From positions 620,001 through 684,000 of the forward strand of contig NW_026570271.1 in assembly GCF_019649055.1 (NCBI RefSeq): a stretch of 64,000 nt of DNA, given 5' to 3'. Positions 33,057 through 45,794 of this stretch are shown in pieces (positions within the stretch are counted from its first letter, which is position 1; each line of letters begins with the position of its first letter). The notes under the pieces were generated by a model, which was not told where the DNA came from, made no database searches, and saw nothing but the letters and a program-made list of their open reading frames with translations. The position numbers and the translations under genes were made by a program. This stretch comes from Paramacrobiotus metropolitanus. Lineage: Eukaryota; Tardigrada; Eutardigrada; Parachela; Macrobiotidae.

Positions 33057-36000
33057 CCGTCTGCACAAAATAAATATTTTTTTCTCATCCATATTAAATT
33101 TTTTGTGTAACAAGAATGCCTTCGTGTCTGGTTCTTACGTAATACGAATGAGACACATGCGGCTTCAGCTTGTACATTGTTATCTTTCTAGCATTAACGA
33201 CAGTCAGAAAAGAATAGACAGGCAGGAACTTCTTTATCATAGCTACTTCGAGTACTGCTTCAAGGCTGCCTGATCAATGAAATCGTTATCATACAAAATA
33301 CTAATCCATTTAATTAATATAAACCGGAAACAAGGCATGCGGAATTAGAACGGCAAACTCAGTTTCCTTTGTTCACTTGACCAACGCTTTAATGTCGTAA
33401 CGTAACGTTGTACAGTATAATTTCGGCGCGCATGTTTTAGTATCCATTGTATACTGAATTGTAATTACTGACAGACTGTATTGTATAATGTGTACTGTAA
33501 TGTACACATACTGTACTGTATAATGTGTACTGTATTGTACATAACAAATACTGTATTGTACACTGTATTGGTAAAATTTAATACTTATGCTACACGGTAC
33601 ATGACAGAAGACTAGCATATTACTGCATGCGTTTGCTACCACAAACCGCCGCCTTGCTGATCTCTCCTAATTCAACCTGCATGAATGTGAATGTTACTGT
33701 ACGAATACCGATCGGTGTTAACAGAAAATTATTAAAATTGGATGCATTACAAAATTTTAGCAGTAATAATCGCAAAAGGTGAGATAAACACGAGTACTGT
33801 AAATCTTGCACGCTTGATGATGGCACAGGACAAAGCTGGACTTAATTTCTGTTTTTTAAAAGGATTTATATCGTATCCAGTTTCTGCCATCTCGGCAGCG
33901 TTTTTTATAGCTACAGATACGGTTTTTCGACGTAGTATTGTCGTAGTGCGATGAGCGTTTCGGACATACACGTCTAACTTTAGCCAGGACAACTTTTTTA
34001 TCTGTAGGTTTTTTAGCAAAGCTTGTCCTGTCCAGTTACCGTCAGTTTTTAAGTTTATTAACTTTCCCAGACAATGTCCAATTTATTGGCATATGTCTAT
34101 TTCTTAAGATTTTAAATAGTGGTCTGTAGGAAAGTGATAACTGGCTACCGTACTAACTGTACTAACGAACCAACTCAGACACATCTGCAGTTGTTCATTC
34201 AGTGATGTCCACAAGATGTTCATAGATGTTCTGTACAACACTCGCTTATATGCTAGATTGTCATTTGTCAACCAAGCCGAGTGACCGCCGGTGACAAGAA
34301 AGGCCAATCAGGATCGGACAAGGGGACCGGTGGGAAATGCAGACCTAGCATAAAAACAGAAAGAAATTTATTCCACAGAGCTGTATAAACTGCAGCTTTC
34401 TAATACATATGCTGCACGTGAAAAAGAGCGGCTTTAAAGCACATGAGAAACGCAAGTTTTGAGCATCAGCATCTGCGACAAACCTTATCATGTGCCGGCA
34501 TGGCTGCTGATGATTAAGTAATTCGGTGTTTTTATAAGTACTTTTAATTATACGCTTTGTATACGTTAGCACTAACCAGGGCCCGGTCACCACCTCCCCC
34601 CTCAGAAAAATCTCATCTTTTGTTTGAAGACACGATAGGTATGGGGAACACTTAAAAAAATACTTTCATCGGCAATGGTCCAGTGGGCGTGGCCAAACAC
34701 GAATTTAATGGTTGACATTATTGCATGTATTGCCATGGTTGACATTATTGCACGTATTGCCACTGCCGTATTGCTGTACATAATCATGGTGCTACAGATT
34801 ACATTGATAAATTTATTTTGCGAGTTCTATGGTATCCATTACCACAATAGTTTTACTCCTTGATCTGATTTTGCTTCCTCATTCACTGTTTTGAAAAAGA
34901 AACATTTTTAAAGAGTCTCGCCACGTATCAAGCTCTAAAATGCATGGATTTGCAGCACACGGTCTGTTCGGGTTTCAGTACAGGCTGTACAGCCGCCACT
35001 GGCGCGTTCTCTGACAATTTTAATTTTTCAAAACAGTGAGTTAGGAAGTAAATCAAATCAAGGAGTAAAACTACAGTGTTAACACCACAGAATTCGCAAA
35101 ATAAATTTATCAGTGTAATCTGCAATACCGTATGTGCAATACAACAATACTGCAATGGCAATACATGCAGCAATGTCAACCATTAAATTCGTGTTTGGCC
35201 ACGCCCACTGGACCATTGCCGATGAAAGTATTTTTTTAAGTGTTCCCCATACCTATTGTGTCTTCAAACAAAAAACGAGATTTTTCTGAGGGGGGAGGTG
35301 GTGACCGAGCCCTGGTAAGATTCTTCGCGCACGCGTACAGATAATAATAAAACTGCATGACTGGAATCATACAGCAGAATTTACTGATTTATAAAATGAT
35401 TTGTTGCTGATTTTAAAGTTAATATGAAGCGTAGCCGTTGGGATCTATAGTCTCGCATGACTGCCCAACACCACCTATGGATGCACATGTAGATAGACAG
35501 CCATAATTTGGGGTGCAGGAATTATAAGCAAAAAAATGTCCATCGAAAACTCGTAATATCTTTTGGGTGGCCTGGCCATGGAAATTTACGATTCAGTTCG
35601 CCTGTCAGGTAGTAAAACAATCTCGTCCAGACCCAGAACAAGTAGTACCGTACCAGCACTTATTACTCGTTCACTATTAATCAGTCGAGCTTTAATCCGT
35701 CATAGTTCAAAACTGCGCTTTTTTAACGCGAAAACCATTTCTATGCAAAAAAAATTACCCTTCCTGTTCTTTGATTTATAGGGCAATAATCCGACGCAGC
35801 CGTATAATGACCAAAGTTAAGAACAGCACTTCTTTTAAGGGAAAATAGTTTTTAAAACGAATTACTCTCAAAGGACATTTATAATGCGCTTTTAACTAAA
35901 AAAATATTTTCACGCATCAAAATATGTATTACCCATCCGTGCATTCCTCAGTCCTCGTATATCCCGTATACGGCACTGTATCGTGCATTAATTGGCTCAT

Positions 36001-36415
36001 GTGGTGAGTTTTAATTACATTTCTTTGAATGACGAAATCAAGCCATGTCGAGCTCATTTTGCGATAATTACAGTGCATAAATCTTCTATCTAGTCGATTA
36101 TTTTGTAGTCGATTAAGAACTACTCTGTTAATGACGATAACCTTCCAAGTTTGACCTATTAATAGCGACTGTAGGGTACTGTCACATGTTCCTCGCAGCA
36201 GTTATTGGCAACCTTGTATTCACAGAAAGCTATAATAAAGAAGAAATCACCAACACATTATTCTGCGAATCGATTTACCCTTTGAACACACAGTGCATGT
36301 TCAGAGGAATAAACCGAAACTGTATAGACTGCAGTGTGTTCGCCACTCGGTTCAGAAAGTTGAAAACTTGGTGTAAACTGTGAACTTACCTTCGATTTCT
36401 TTCCGCATCGACATC
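33057..36415. other. Intergenic, repeats only
   Basis: A TGTACTGTATTG-type simple repeat lies at 33460-33570 and a long inverted-repeat element at 34576-35315. Several open frames (33742-34019, both strands) have no family features. The last 300 bases before 36416 resemble the region upstream of the paralogous small gene at 56234, for example CACAGAAAGCT followed by AAGAAGAAA, then TTCTGCGAATCGAT, so this 5' region is part of the duplicated unit. Confidence 0.5.
34576..35315. mobile_element. Foldback-type element with about 300-base inverted repeats
   Basis: The outer sequence CCAGGGCCCGGTCACCACCT on the left returns as its near-complement GTGGTGACCGAGCCCTGG on the right. Inside, CCAGTGGGCGTGGCCAAACACG also pairs. 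Together the arms cover about 34576-34880 and 35030-35315 around a short unique centre. No transposase ORF is visible. Arms differ by small indels, so it is older than the 15.7 kb MITE. Confidence 0.85.
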
Positions 36416-36991
36416 ATGGCGTTCTCTCAACTGACGACTAGCATGCACAATTACCATTTTCCTTGTGGCTTCCATGAAGATATGACGATGATGCATGCAC
36501 AGCTACTGCGAAACAATCCCCAGGTAAGCGAGCTTTAAGGCGAAATTTTCTTGGCAATATGTTTGCATGGAGTTGTGACCTTTCGCAGCAGATATCGAGC
36601 TGCACGAGCAGTAATCAGTATCGCACGCGCGCCTACACAGCGAAAAACTGTGCACTCGATACCCTGATGTTATTTGGAGGCTGTTGCGAGGAGGACAACG
36701 CTTTCTTCTTCGAAGCTCAGGTTGAATCCGTTCCGAAAAAGTTACGAATTGAGGACGGACGGTAAGAAGAAATTGTATTATGTATAAAGAAATCTCAATC
36801 TGTTGATGCACACGATACTAGTGTCTTTTTAGTGGCGTTCACTCAGCATTACCGTTTCTTTTGAAGAGTGGTTAACGTGATCCTTTCTCAGGTTTTCCTC
36901 GACTTTTAGCGATTATCCACCGAACGAAGTGAAGTTTCACGGTATGACGACGGATAGCTTCGGACGACCTCGCGCTGCGCCTGCTGCGTAA
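36416..36991 (+). CDS. Unknown small protein family, member 1, three exons
   Basis: Exons are 36416-36523, 36589-36761 and 36892-36991 (381 bases, 126 aa), with phases 0 and 2. Junctions are CCCAG/GTAAGC, TTTCGCAG, GACG/GTAAGA and TTTCTCAG. The start MAFSQLTTSMHNY, the middle ISSCTSSNQYRTRAY and the end YPPNEVKFHG...RPRAAPAA are shared with the gene at 56234-56809, down to exon lengths of 108, about 180 and about 100. There is no signal peptide or membrane segment, so it is probably cytosolic or nuclear. No domain was recognised. It lies 5' of the multi-pass membrane gene at 39085, as its relative lies 5' of the second one. A broken third copy sits near 43.4-43.8 kb. Confidence 0.72.
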
Positions 36992-39084
36992 TTGTCCGCG
37001 TTACCTTAGCTCAAGTCCACTGCTTAGTGACTGGGTAGCCTAACAAAACTTGATGTTTTGAGTAACCGGGGAAACCTGATTTGCTGTACAATACATAACT
37101 TCATTTGGGCATTTACGGATTACGGGTTTCAGGGCCAACGAATATTGCACGACGCACATGCCGATGACCTTTTGGAACGTTGCTCCTCTGAAACACTTCG
37201 CAAATACTTCTGATTAATTTTGGCTCGAAGTCGTTCTATGATTCGTTCATCCTTTTCACATGGTGTCACATACTTCAACCGCACAGTTTTCCAGAGCACG
37301 TAATATGCACCTCCGATATTTTATCAATTAGTCGCACCCTGTTATTTTACTGTTTTATCACTTTTATGTAAAACGATGCGGTATCTGTGACGGCGTGCGC
37401 CGTTAAATGAGCCGTTTAAAGAATTATGTGCCGTAATAAACCGTCCTTTTTAAGATTCTCACGAGAAATACCAGTAACTGTCCGCCGACAGCGGATCCCC
37501 TGTACGCTACCATTCCGCTAAAGCAGCTGACAACGGCGCACCACAACAGACAAAGCAGTAAATAATAAGCAGGCAAAAGCATGTATAAGAAGACGAAGGA
37601 CTGTACATATGTCTTGATAACCGTATATACATTTTGTTTGTACGCCGCTATCAGATGGTCTTTATGGTATACTGGACTAACGCTGGCTAAGTCGCTTGAC
37701 AACGTAAATTCCACATTCTGAATAGCTGGTAAACTGAGAATGATTTACTAATTATCTGCCACAAAAACGTCACAAAGAAAACAGGCAGTTGTGTGCGCGC
37801 GAGTGATCTTGTTCTTTTACCACCCGCCACACCCTACTGTTTTCTTCTGTTGTTATTTCGCGTTAACTCAATAAAGGGGTATTCGGTTTGCTCAGGGATC
37901 TGGTCGCTCTCTTTAGCCGGTCCCCGGTCGGTCGGCTTCCCGCTGACCCACAGTCATCGCACACAGCCAATCACGAGAGTACCAGCAGCCGGTGTTCCAG
38001 CGTCCACAGTGGACTTCGGAAGCGGTAACATTAGCAATAGTAGGCGAACGAAATAAATTTTTCTGGGACGAAAGCTATATTATCGTGAGTTTGGCGCCCC
38101 GGCAGAAACATGTACCAAACTCGATAATACAGAAACCAAAATTATACTCCTGCGGACCACTTAGTAACGGGATTACTTAGACGCGCCACAATCAGCCTTT
38201 ATTGTTTGTGGTGACGGTATCCGGAAGTTAAACTCGGTGCAAACATCGCCGGTCTGCTCTTTCTACGCGTTACTACGGTACCAGAGCAACAAGTAAAATT
38301 TCCAACCCCATCTTTTTAATTTTACAAAATTTCCAAGTTTTTGCCAGTTCCACACGACAGAACGTTTCGTTACCTCGTTTTGTTGTAAAACAAAGCGAAC
38401 GTTGGCCAAATAGATAGAAGAGAATTTTGTAAATGGGTTTATTTTTGCATTTTTATTTGCCAGCGTGTTTTTGTGCAGCAGTTAAAAATTAGCTGAAATT
38501 CTCATACACACAAATACCGGCGTGATATTAACTGAGAGTCATAATCTACAAAAAGGGAAGGCATGCTGCGGGTTTGTTATTCGCTGGTAAATACGCCATT
38601 ACTCTTATCGGATCCTTGTTCCCAGGAATACAGCTGTGGGGCAGAATTGTTTGTTTTGCAAAGCAGTAATTGCCATACCGATTCCAGTCGACTGCTCCCG
38701 CTGAAAACAAATCTACATACCCCCGCAAAAAGGCTAAAAATAAAACAGTGATTTCAATCATTTCAAATGATTAAAACTGTCCATAACGGCCCAATAATGC
38801 TAATACTAGTAATAAAGTACTGATGAATATTCATGCATGCACACGGTGTGCGTATCGCACAGTTTTTTACTGCGATTCTGTGGCTACAAAGACGGCCGGG
38901 TGCCACATTTACCGAAAACTCTGCCTTTGAGTCGGTTTATGTAGTTCAAAATTGCTTCTCCAAGTCCAAGGTACAGTTGCGGGTTTCTTCGGTTAAATTG
39001 TAGATGGTGCAGGAACAGAAATCCTGATCAAGCGAATTCATTTTCTCCCGCTTTCTGTCTGATTTTGCTTAAAAATTCACCGTC
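36992..39084. other. Intergenic, one hydrophobic minus-strand ORF
   Basis: No gene is firmly supported. A minus-strand ORF at 37714-37424 is described separately. The + strand ORF at 37793-38056 has no start context or homologue. Confidence 0.45.
37424..37714 (-). other. Hydrophobic ORF, possible membrane protein exon
   Basis: The frame contains two hydrophobic stretches (FVFLYMLLPAYYLLLCLLW and VGGQLLVFLVRIL) with a soluble N-terminal part. There is no ATG at its start, but an acceptor-like CCAGCTATTCAG lies just upstream, so it could be a terminal exon. It has a flavour of the last exon of the nearby multi-pass genes, but I could not align it. Confidence 0.28.
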
Positions 39085-42000
39085 ATGTACAGAATTCAGA
39101 AAACCATCTTCAGTTCCTTGCATCGCGACCGGGCGTGGGCCTACCAGGAAATCATGACAGAAGCCATGTTTGTGCTCTTTTTGGGATGTCATCTATCGCT
39201 GAAGTTTGGCACACGCATTTTCCCTGAGTGGCAAGACACGCGAGTAGATCCCGACCACCCATCCGGTTTGGATGAAATCCTACAAGTGTTCTCCGGTTAC
39301 GTAAGTAATTCTGTTTACATACATAATTAGCGTGTGCTGGTGCTAGTTAGCGTTAAACATTAATAATTTTGTACCTATCGCTCAATCGGAATGTTAACTT
39401 CTAATTAATCGGATGAATGCCCCAACACCTGGTGGCGATTTCGTATAAATACATTGACCCTCGCTGTCGCGAACTTAAAACTTTTTATATCTTTCTGTGT
39501 AATTTTACAGCCTAATGAGTTCTGCACATTTTGGTATGAAAACTGCTTGTACGCACATCAGCCGGCTGGTAAGATATGGCAAAAAGTACATAAAAGTTTA
39601 ATTAAGAAAGGAAAAAAAGTTTAAGCGCATCATCGTGCACATTCAGTTGTCTTGAAATTGCCTGTTAATACTCATAACGAAATCAATATTTCTGACTTTT
39701 TTCCAACTTTTGAAATAAGTTTTTATAATTTCGCCTTGAATGTTGTGCTTCTAACAGCAAAATTTCCTACATATTCGAATTAAAACCTTTGTTTTTTTTG
39801 CACGATAGTAATACGCTTAAACTTTTTGTTCCCGTTGATTTTCCATGTTTTGCTAACCGGATGATCCGTGAACAAACGGCATCCAGACCGCTGTCTACAA
39901 ACCACATAACTGGAGAGTTTTCGGAGAGACTTCGGAGAGTTTGCTAAAGGGAAAATAACAGAAGACGGCCGTGTGTATAATTTTGTAAAAACTCTGTACT
40001 TTACGGAATCAGCAGAACAGGCGCTTTATTATGTTCATTTCTTCGTACGCGCAGTGCTTTTCTTTTACCTTCCGGGAATGACAAAATAACATTTCCGCAA
40101 CACGTTTTTCTCTGCTTACTAAATGGTTGCTTTATAACTCAGGTTAGAGTTTTTCTTGGTATGCAGAAAATGAACGGCTGCAAGTGGGATGACATTGTAT
40201 CACCGTGGCTACCGCTGTCCACCACCCCGGTCTTCAACGCCACAGTTTCCTCGACCAGCCACTCAGCGTTGGGCTTCATCGGAACAGTGGCGGTGCTGGG
40301 CATAACGGCGGTATTGGCGGTCTCCCTTTCTTTTGTCCCTGCTGGTCAACGTGTTCTGGACTTCGGCCCCGTGGACGGGTCACCTGTCATACTGCCGGCG
40401 CGTTACGACGGCCGTCGGTTTCAATCCGAACTATCGCACCATGGACAGTCTCGAGCACTGTGTCAATCCAGACATGCCATGGCGACCTTACATCGCGTTT
40501 CTGATCATGTATCTCGGTGTCCCTTGGGTGTGGCTCGTTGGTTGTGTGCTGCCGCTGGTAGCTGTGGCGGGAATGATGCTGGCGGTGATCAGTAGTGTGG
40601 TAGGTGTTCAGGCCATCTTTCCGTGCGTTGTGGTCGGGGTTTTTGCCATCGGTATCCATTGTGTCGGAAGAATTTGGGGAGTGTGGACGACTGAAACGTA
40701 CTGGACAAGGATGAGCCGTTTTAGAAGGTGGGTTTCATCCCGGCTGTCCGAGCCCTGCCGATAAAGTCAGTGTACTACTTTTTCAAAATGCAATTTGCGG
40801 TTATGCTTCTACATAATATTGGTTGTGAAAAATAGTGTTTACTGTTTAAAAAAGATTAATGTTAGCCGAAGACAGCTTTTTCTTACTCAGTTAATTTCTT
40901 AACAACGTTCAGTTTTCGTGTATAATTGTGCGGGAGAAATTAACTAATTATGCGGAAAAATTAACTAACAATATTGTTCATAAGACCGGTAGAAAGTTTG
41001 AGAACCAAGAGGCGCCTGCAAATGCAGCACCGTAAAATGCAAGCTTATGCAGCAACGCAAAATAGGCGGACAACATAGAAATAGTTTATAAACTGTCCAA
41101 CACGGGCCAGTACTAACTTATTACGTCACTTTAATATTAACAACGACCAGTAACTGCTTCCTGTGTCACATTTGGCTTTTATTATATCACATTATAGTTA
41201 ACTTTGTTAAGATTATGTGAGATGGGAAAGTATCAGCGATCTATTTATTAGCTGTAAGAGCTTACATATTATTATTTGTACGCTGTGACTTTCGCAGCAC
41301 ACGGTTTTTCAGAAAGTTATGCGGTTCAACTTCCTCTGTGATGGATAAACTGCCCAAATTGTCGGAATCGCAGAAACCCACACTACGCGTTTCCAACGGC
41401 ATGGAACCGTTGCCGTATATGATCCGATTTGTCAGAAAAGCCTGGATGTTTCTCTTCGAATGTACTGTCTTAACCGGCTTTACCTACATTCTGTCAAGCC
41501 GCTTCCCCCAAACAGCGCGCGCACTGCATGCTCTCACAGCACCGGAAGCCGGCAACTGGAGTTACTGGACATATAAAAACTGCACCAAATGCTGCTATAA
41601 TTACGCCACGGTATGCCGTTCTCCAGATTCACGTACTCTACGAAAACCGTAGGAGCGATTTATAGTGCTTACCTTTAGTCAGGACCGCAACATGTACAAA
41701 AGGCGGACACAGTCGTTACCATCAGTGCGTATTAAGTTGCAGCTTATCCGGTGACTCAAATCCGTGTTTCCGATTTTTTCCAAACACACATTAATATGCG
41801 GTTATTTCCGGATGTTCTTGCGCAGTTGTTCAGAAATTATTCGAATTTTGCAGGGTATGGGTGACATCACGGCGATGCTGTCATATTGGATCGATTTGGG
41901 ATATCCGCGCTGGAACACCGACAGTGCCACCCTTCTGGATCTGTTCAACTCGACCTTCTCCCCAGCCGTGAATCGGCTGTTCTTGGCGTGGACAGGCTCG

Positions 42001-42649
42001 ATACTGGTCACGGTGGCTTTGCCATACATCCTCATCGGCATTTTCGTCTTGTGTGCCTTGTACAATATGCTGGTTGGAGGCTGCACCAGCATGTTTACTG
42101 GGTGGTCAACAACCGCCACGAACGTTAGCAAAAGGTCAGTTTAATGAATCGCCGAATCAAGAGCTATAACCCAGTGCTAGCGATTCATGCGCTTGTCCGC
42201 TTGCCTGTCCGCAGGTTTCATTATTAATTTTTCCAAGGACTGGTCAATAATTGTTTTTTTTCCATGGCTTGTACATTTTAAACTGAGCATAGGTAGAAGA
42301 TGCCTGCCAATGATGACAAACTTCTGTTGTCCACTGCAGTGAACCACCGATGGGTCAGTGGAAGGTATCTAAGGATATGCAACTGTGCAAGGATCAGCGG
42401 AAAACCCCCGGGGACTTTTGCGTGTGTGCATTGTGGGCCGAAATCCAGCGCCTTCTGCTGAGCGCTTTGAGCCGGATGTGCTTCTGGTTGTTTACCGTTT
42501 TGCCGCTGGTGGAATGTTTTTGTCCGGAACGATATCAACTGGTGGTCGTCCTGTTGCTGCTTAGCTGCTACACGGTCTGGCTGTACGGAGGGCTTATCCA
42601 CTTCCTTTACCGGTCGCATCGCTCCTGGTTGAAATGCTCACGCACTTGA
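39085..42649 (+). CDS. Multi-pass membrane protein of unknown family, copy P, five exons
   Basis: Exons are 39085-39300, 40167-40727, 41313-41610, 41854-42134 and 42340-42649, with phases 0, 2, 0, 2 and GT-AG throughout. About eight hydrophobic helices are visible: EIMTEAMFVLFLGCHLSL in exon 1; three or four in exon 2; AWMFLFECTVLTGFTYIL in exon 3; VTVALPYILIGIFVLC in exon 4; FWLFTVLPLVECF and LVVVLLLLSCYTVWLYG in exon 5. Conserved loop motifs with the minus-strand paralogue at 50480-53963 are KFGTR.FPEW..TRVDPD, C.WDDIVS.W, GRIWG.W..ETY and LSYWID.G.P.WNT. The summed length is 3n+1: one extra base, most likely a T in the TTTT at 40331-40334, breaks the frame in TM2. Correcting it would give 554 aa. 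Not a family I recognise; a receptor, channel or transporter role would be a guess. Confidence 0.72.
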
Positions 42650-43368
42650 CGAAGGAGCGCACAATCTGCATTAAAAAAAGTACCAGGAAAATCCGTATCC
42701 GGTTGTCGATTTCATATGCTGCTGCTCTGGAATTCCTAATTATGTAGTTTCATCTAAAATTTTCCACTGCGAAATACTTTTTTACAATTTCTAAAGTCGG
42801 TCACTGTACATGTGTATTCTTCCACGCAATATTCTACGCTGTTGTTCATTTCGATAATGTCACTGGACAGTATGCATACCATTATTTTTGCTTAGCGAAG
42901 TATAGTGCTTGGACTTTTTCAGTATGTATTGTATCAGCCTTTCTTGCCCTGGCCAACTGCCACCGGCTAACAGGGTTTCGTACACAGTTTCGAAAGCGGT
43001 TTCGTACATTAATTTAATTGCTTACTATTACACTGCTAGCAGAATTCGCTATATTCAAAATAATGGTGGTGCGGATTTCTCATTTCAGGCGTTCTGACGT
43101 GCCGAGCAGAATGGCATAAACCCGCTGCAGCGGGCGATTAAAATTTAATTTTGCTTTGATACGTCAACGGATTCTTGAAAAACAAAATAAAAGCTAAACA
43201 GTTTAAAAGACCCCAACCAGTTCTCGTGCGTACGAAAACGTACTACCCAAAGTCGTTTACAAATTTGTCATAATAACAGCGATTGAAAGATATTGCCAAT
43301 TTGCCAGCAAGCCCCGTGGCATGCACTCTTTCCAGAAGGCTTTTTACAGGTAGTAAGATGCTTTATTA

Positions 43369-43790
43369 TAGAAGAAATTGATTATCAAAACAGTATTCTG
43401 CGAGTCTAGTCATTCTTTGGACAACAGATACGTATTTTGCTGTAGGTGCAGAGGTCTCTGCGGCTCGTTGAGTAGTTCGGCTCAAGAAACCCACGCTTGG
43501 CTAAACTTATTTTCAATTACTCTTCCCGCGTTGACGTCGGCACTCTCTCTCTCAGCGGAGAAATAATATGCTGGAAAGTAATTTTCTCAATATTTTCTAT
43601 GAGGACTGGACGATGATGCAGAAAAAGCTGCTGCAAAGCGGTCCTAAATCAATCAAGCTGCAGGATGACATTTTGTGTGCTTGCGAATTGTAACCTTCCG
43701 CAACATATCGAGAACAGGTGCTCATCAAAGAGTAACCGGTAGGAAGAGAAGAGGTATTGCGTTTAAGTTTTGAAGTACTTAACGAAATCT
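43369..43790 (+). pseudogene. Degraded third copy of the unknown small-protein gene
   Basis: The upstream block (AGAAGAAATTGATTATC, TATTCTGCGAGTCTAGTC) matches the 5' region of the gene at 36416. It is followed by a reading frame with NFLNIFYEDWTMMQKKLLQ corresponding to the end of exon 1, and by CTTCCGCAACATATCGAG corresponding to the exon 2 acceptor region with the AG lost. The exon 1 donor is gone, stops follow at once, and exon 3 was not found. It lies 3' of the membrane-protein gene. Confidence 0.55.
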
Positions 43791-43966
43791 CGAGCCCTTT
43801 AATTGAGACAGTTTCGGTCTTTGTGGCAGGTTGCAACCATTTGAAAAGCTTGACAGATCCACAAGTCGACTAAGCAAACCTCAGAAAGTTTGCTTTTGAA
43901 TCTTAATGAACCCATATCGCGCACGAACGGACACCGTGCTTAAATAACTAGGCACTGTGTACTCAT

Positions 43967-44003
43967 CGGCACCAGGCCACCGAGTCGGTGGTCTGGTGTC
44001 GGC
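43967..44003. repeat. GC-rich hairpin
   Basis: CGGCACCAGGCCACCGA is followed after one base by TCGGTGGTCTGGTGTCGG. The two arms pair along 17 positions, and the two differences from perfect complementarity are G-U compatible in RNA. No neighbouring gene explains it. Confidence 0.55.
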
Positions 44004-44569
44004 AAGCGTAACTGCAACGCTAGAACTGGTGCTGCTTTATTTAGAAATCAAATTTATCAAAAATCATAACGAAATGCACTGTGAAGTGCTGTGATGACCT
44101 TTGTGGCGATAAAACTTCGACCATGGTATACCATGGTACCTTGTTAATTGTTGCAAAGTTTAAATCCCTGCTGGTCGCGCTGCGTGGGTGAATGTAAATC
44201 TGAACGTAACGGGATTTTAATCTTGTTGAACTGAGTTCGCAACTGGCCCACACGCCAACATGTTGTGCACAGCACGGCTAAGCGCTTGCATAATTAAAAT
44301 GCCTCTTTGCATATTTTTGACTGTCCCATCCTTTTCGCATGGATAATTCATTGGTAGTGGATCAATGATGCACTCTGTACTCTGTACATTGGCTGTATCT
44401 GTACATTGTTTTTCTAGTGATTCCGAACAGTATCAAGGTGTTTAAGCTCACAACATGGAAATCCTTCGAATTACAAACCTTTGACCGTCGCTGTGTCCAC
44501 TTAGAGTAGCTTTTGCTGGTTCAAACGGCAACATAGTATTATTGCTGTGCTTCTACTGTATCCACGCAG

Positions 44570-44803
44570 GTCACGTCCCACGCCAAACACATACCTCGCT
44601 GCCACGCAAACGTGGTGCAGCCATCTGGGCGACGGTCCGATGTGTGGGATGTACCTCGCGGCTCCAATTTTGCAGGGATGCCGGCTGATACTAACGATCT
44701 GCACAAAATACTGTTCAGGCCGCCGTGGCGTGGATGTCTTCCGGCTGAGAATGCGCAGGACAACCCGTGGTGGCCATACACATCAACGGGCTTGTGGCAC
44801 TAA
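44570..44803 (+). other. Possible terminal exon of an unknown gene
   Basis: After a good acceptor (TTCTACTGTATCCACGCAG) the frame stays open for 77 codons to a TAA. Its composition is protein-like, rich in W, P and charged residues (GRRSDVWDVPRGSNF, DNPWWPYTSTGLWH). I found no 5' exon and recognise no domain. The opposite strand is also open, so the strand is not certain. Confidence 0.35.
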
Positions 44804-44968
44804 GAACATGAACGTGCTTCATAGATATTCACCCCCAGTCTCAGGCCGACTGATATCTTCACGGTGTCATCGTCCATGAGGTTGCCGATGTGTGCCGAGG
44901 GCAAGGCATTTAACCATATGCCGGCTTCCGGTGTCGACTGTGCGAGGAGGCGGGCCCGGTTAATTTCA

Positions 44969-45782
44969 TCATCGCGAAAGAAGTTGTTGTTGTTGCTTCG
45001 ATTGTTTCTCACAGACGTCAAGGAAAAGCTGATCGACGATTTTGGTCAAATCTGACTCCGCTCCGTAAACGAACTTCAAATTAGAGAAAAGTTTGGCTTT
45101 CTCCAAAGCAACCAAAATTTTATGAGCCTTCTCGCCTGCGATTTCGATGTCTTCTTCGGCAACATTAACAAGAATTTTCTCTTTTGAATAATTCTCGTTT
45201 ACTTCCGTTTTGGCATTATGATAGATTACCATGCAGACCAACATTTTCATAACATCCAGCGCAATGCCGTCACACCATTTTAAAAATATCTGATAGTCAC
45301 AACTGTCTATGACGGCGGTCAGAAACTGTCCGGTCACTTCGCTTCCGGTGACATGATACAACAAAATGCTCAGCAGCTTTTTCGGATTGTTTTGATGGTA
45401 CACTTCAAAAAACTCTTCACGTCGCTGTGAGCGGGTGGTTTCCTTGGCCGATGACATCTCTTCCATCGCTTCCCACAGGAAATGCAGAGTGACCTCAATA
45501 TCTCCGTAGTTTATCAGAGCATGGATTCTGCTGATGTCGCTTTGGATTAGGTTTTTGGCTTCGCTGACTGCATCTTCCAGGCGTCGTTCGATGTCTCGCA
45601 GCTCTACTTTCTGATCGAACGTCAGCAGATATACCAAGCGGCAGCTTCTCTGGCGTCTTTCGTTTCTGGGTCGGTTTTATCCAGCGATTCATTCAGTTTT
45701 TTCACTCCGAATTTTCCAGTGCTATGGTTTTACCGATCTCTTTAGCTACAGCAACCACCGGAAGAAGAACCAATGAGGCCAT
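44969..45782 (-). CDS. Unknown mostly helical protein, N-terminal frame disrupted
   Basis: The main frame (45637-44969) encodes a charged, helix-rich protein: FDQKVELRDIERRLEDAVSE, then LINYGDIEVTLHFLWEAMEE, a hydrophobic middle (DVMKMLVCMVIYH) and a polar Q-rich end. Upstream, two further frames carry what looks like the natural N terminus: ATG at 45782 opening MASLVLLPVVAVAKEIGKT, then FGVKKLNESLDKTDPETKDA. Joining them needs one base more in the A4 run (T4 at about 45712-45715) and one more near 45640; introns cannot fit in these spans. No domain recognised. A coiled-coil or membrane-interacting helical protein is possible. Confidence 0.55.
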
Positions 45783-45794
45783 CTTGGCTTTGGT

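Larger units (their letters stand above)
42650..44569. other. Intergenic with a degraded gene copy
   Basis: This contains the broken third copy of the small-protein gene (43369-43790) and a GC-rich hairpin (43967-44003). A short palindrome ACCATGGTATACCATGGT lies near 44112. Nothing else is supported. Confidence 0.5.

Noticed and set aside
33742-34019. Overlapping sense and antisense ORFs
   Set aside because: Neither strand shows family features or clear splice sites.
39511-39571. Possible small exon (PNEFCTFWYENC) in intron 1 of membrane gene P
   Set aside because: Splice-like borders, but its exit phase 1 cannot join the next exon (phase 0), and no counterpart was found in copy M; direct joining of exons 1 and 2 works in both.
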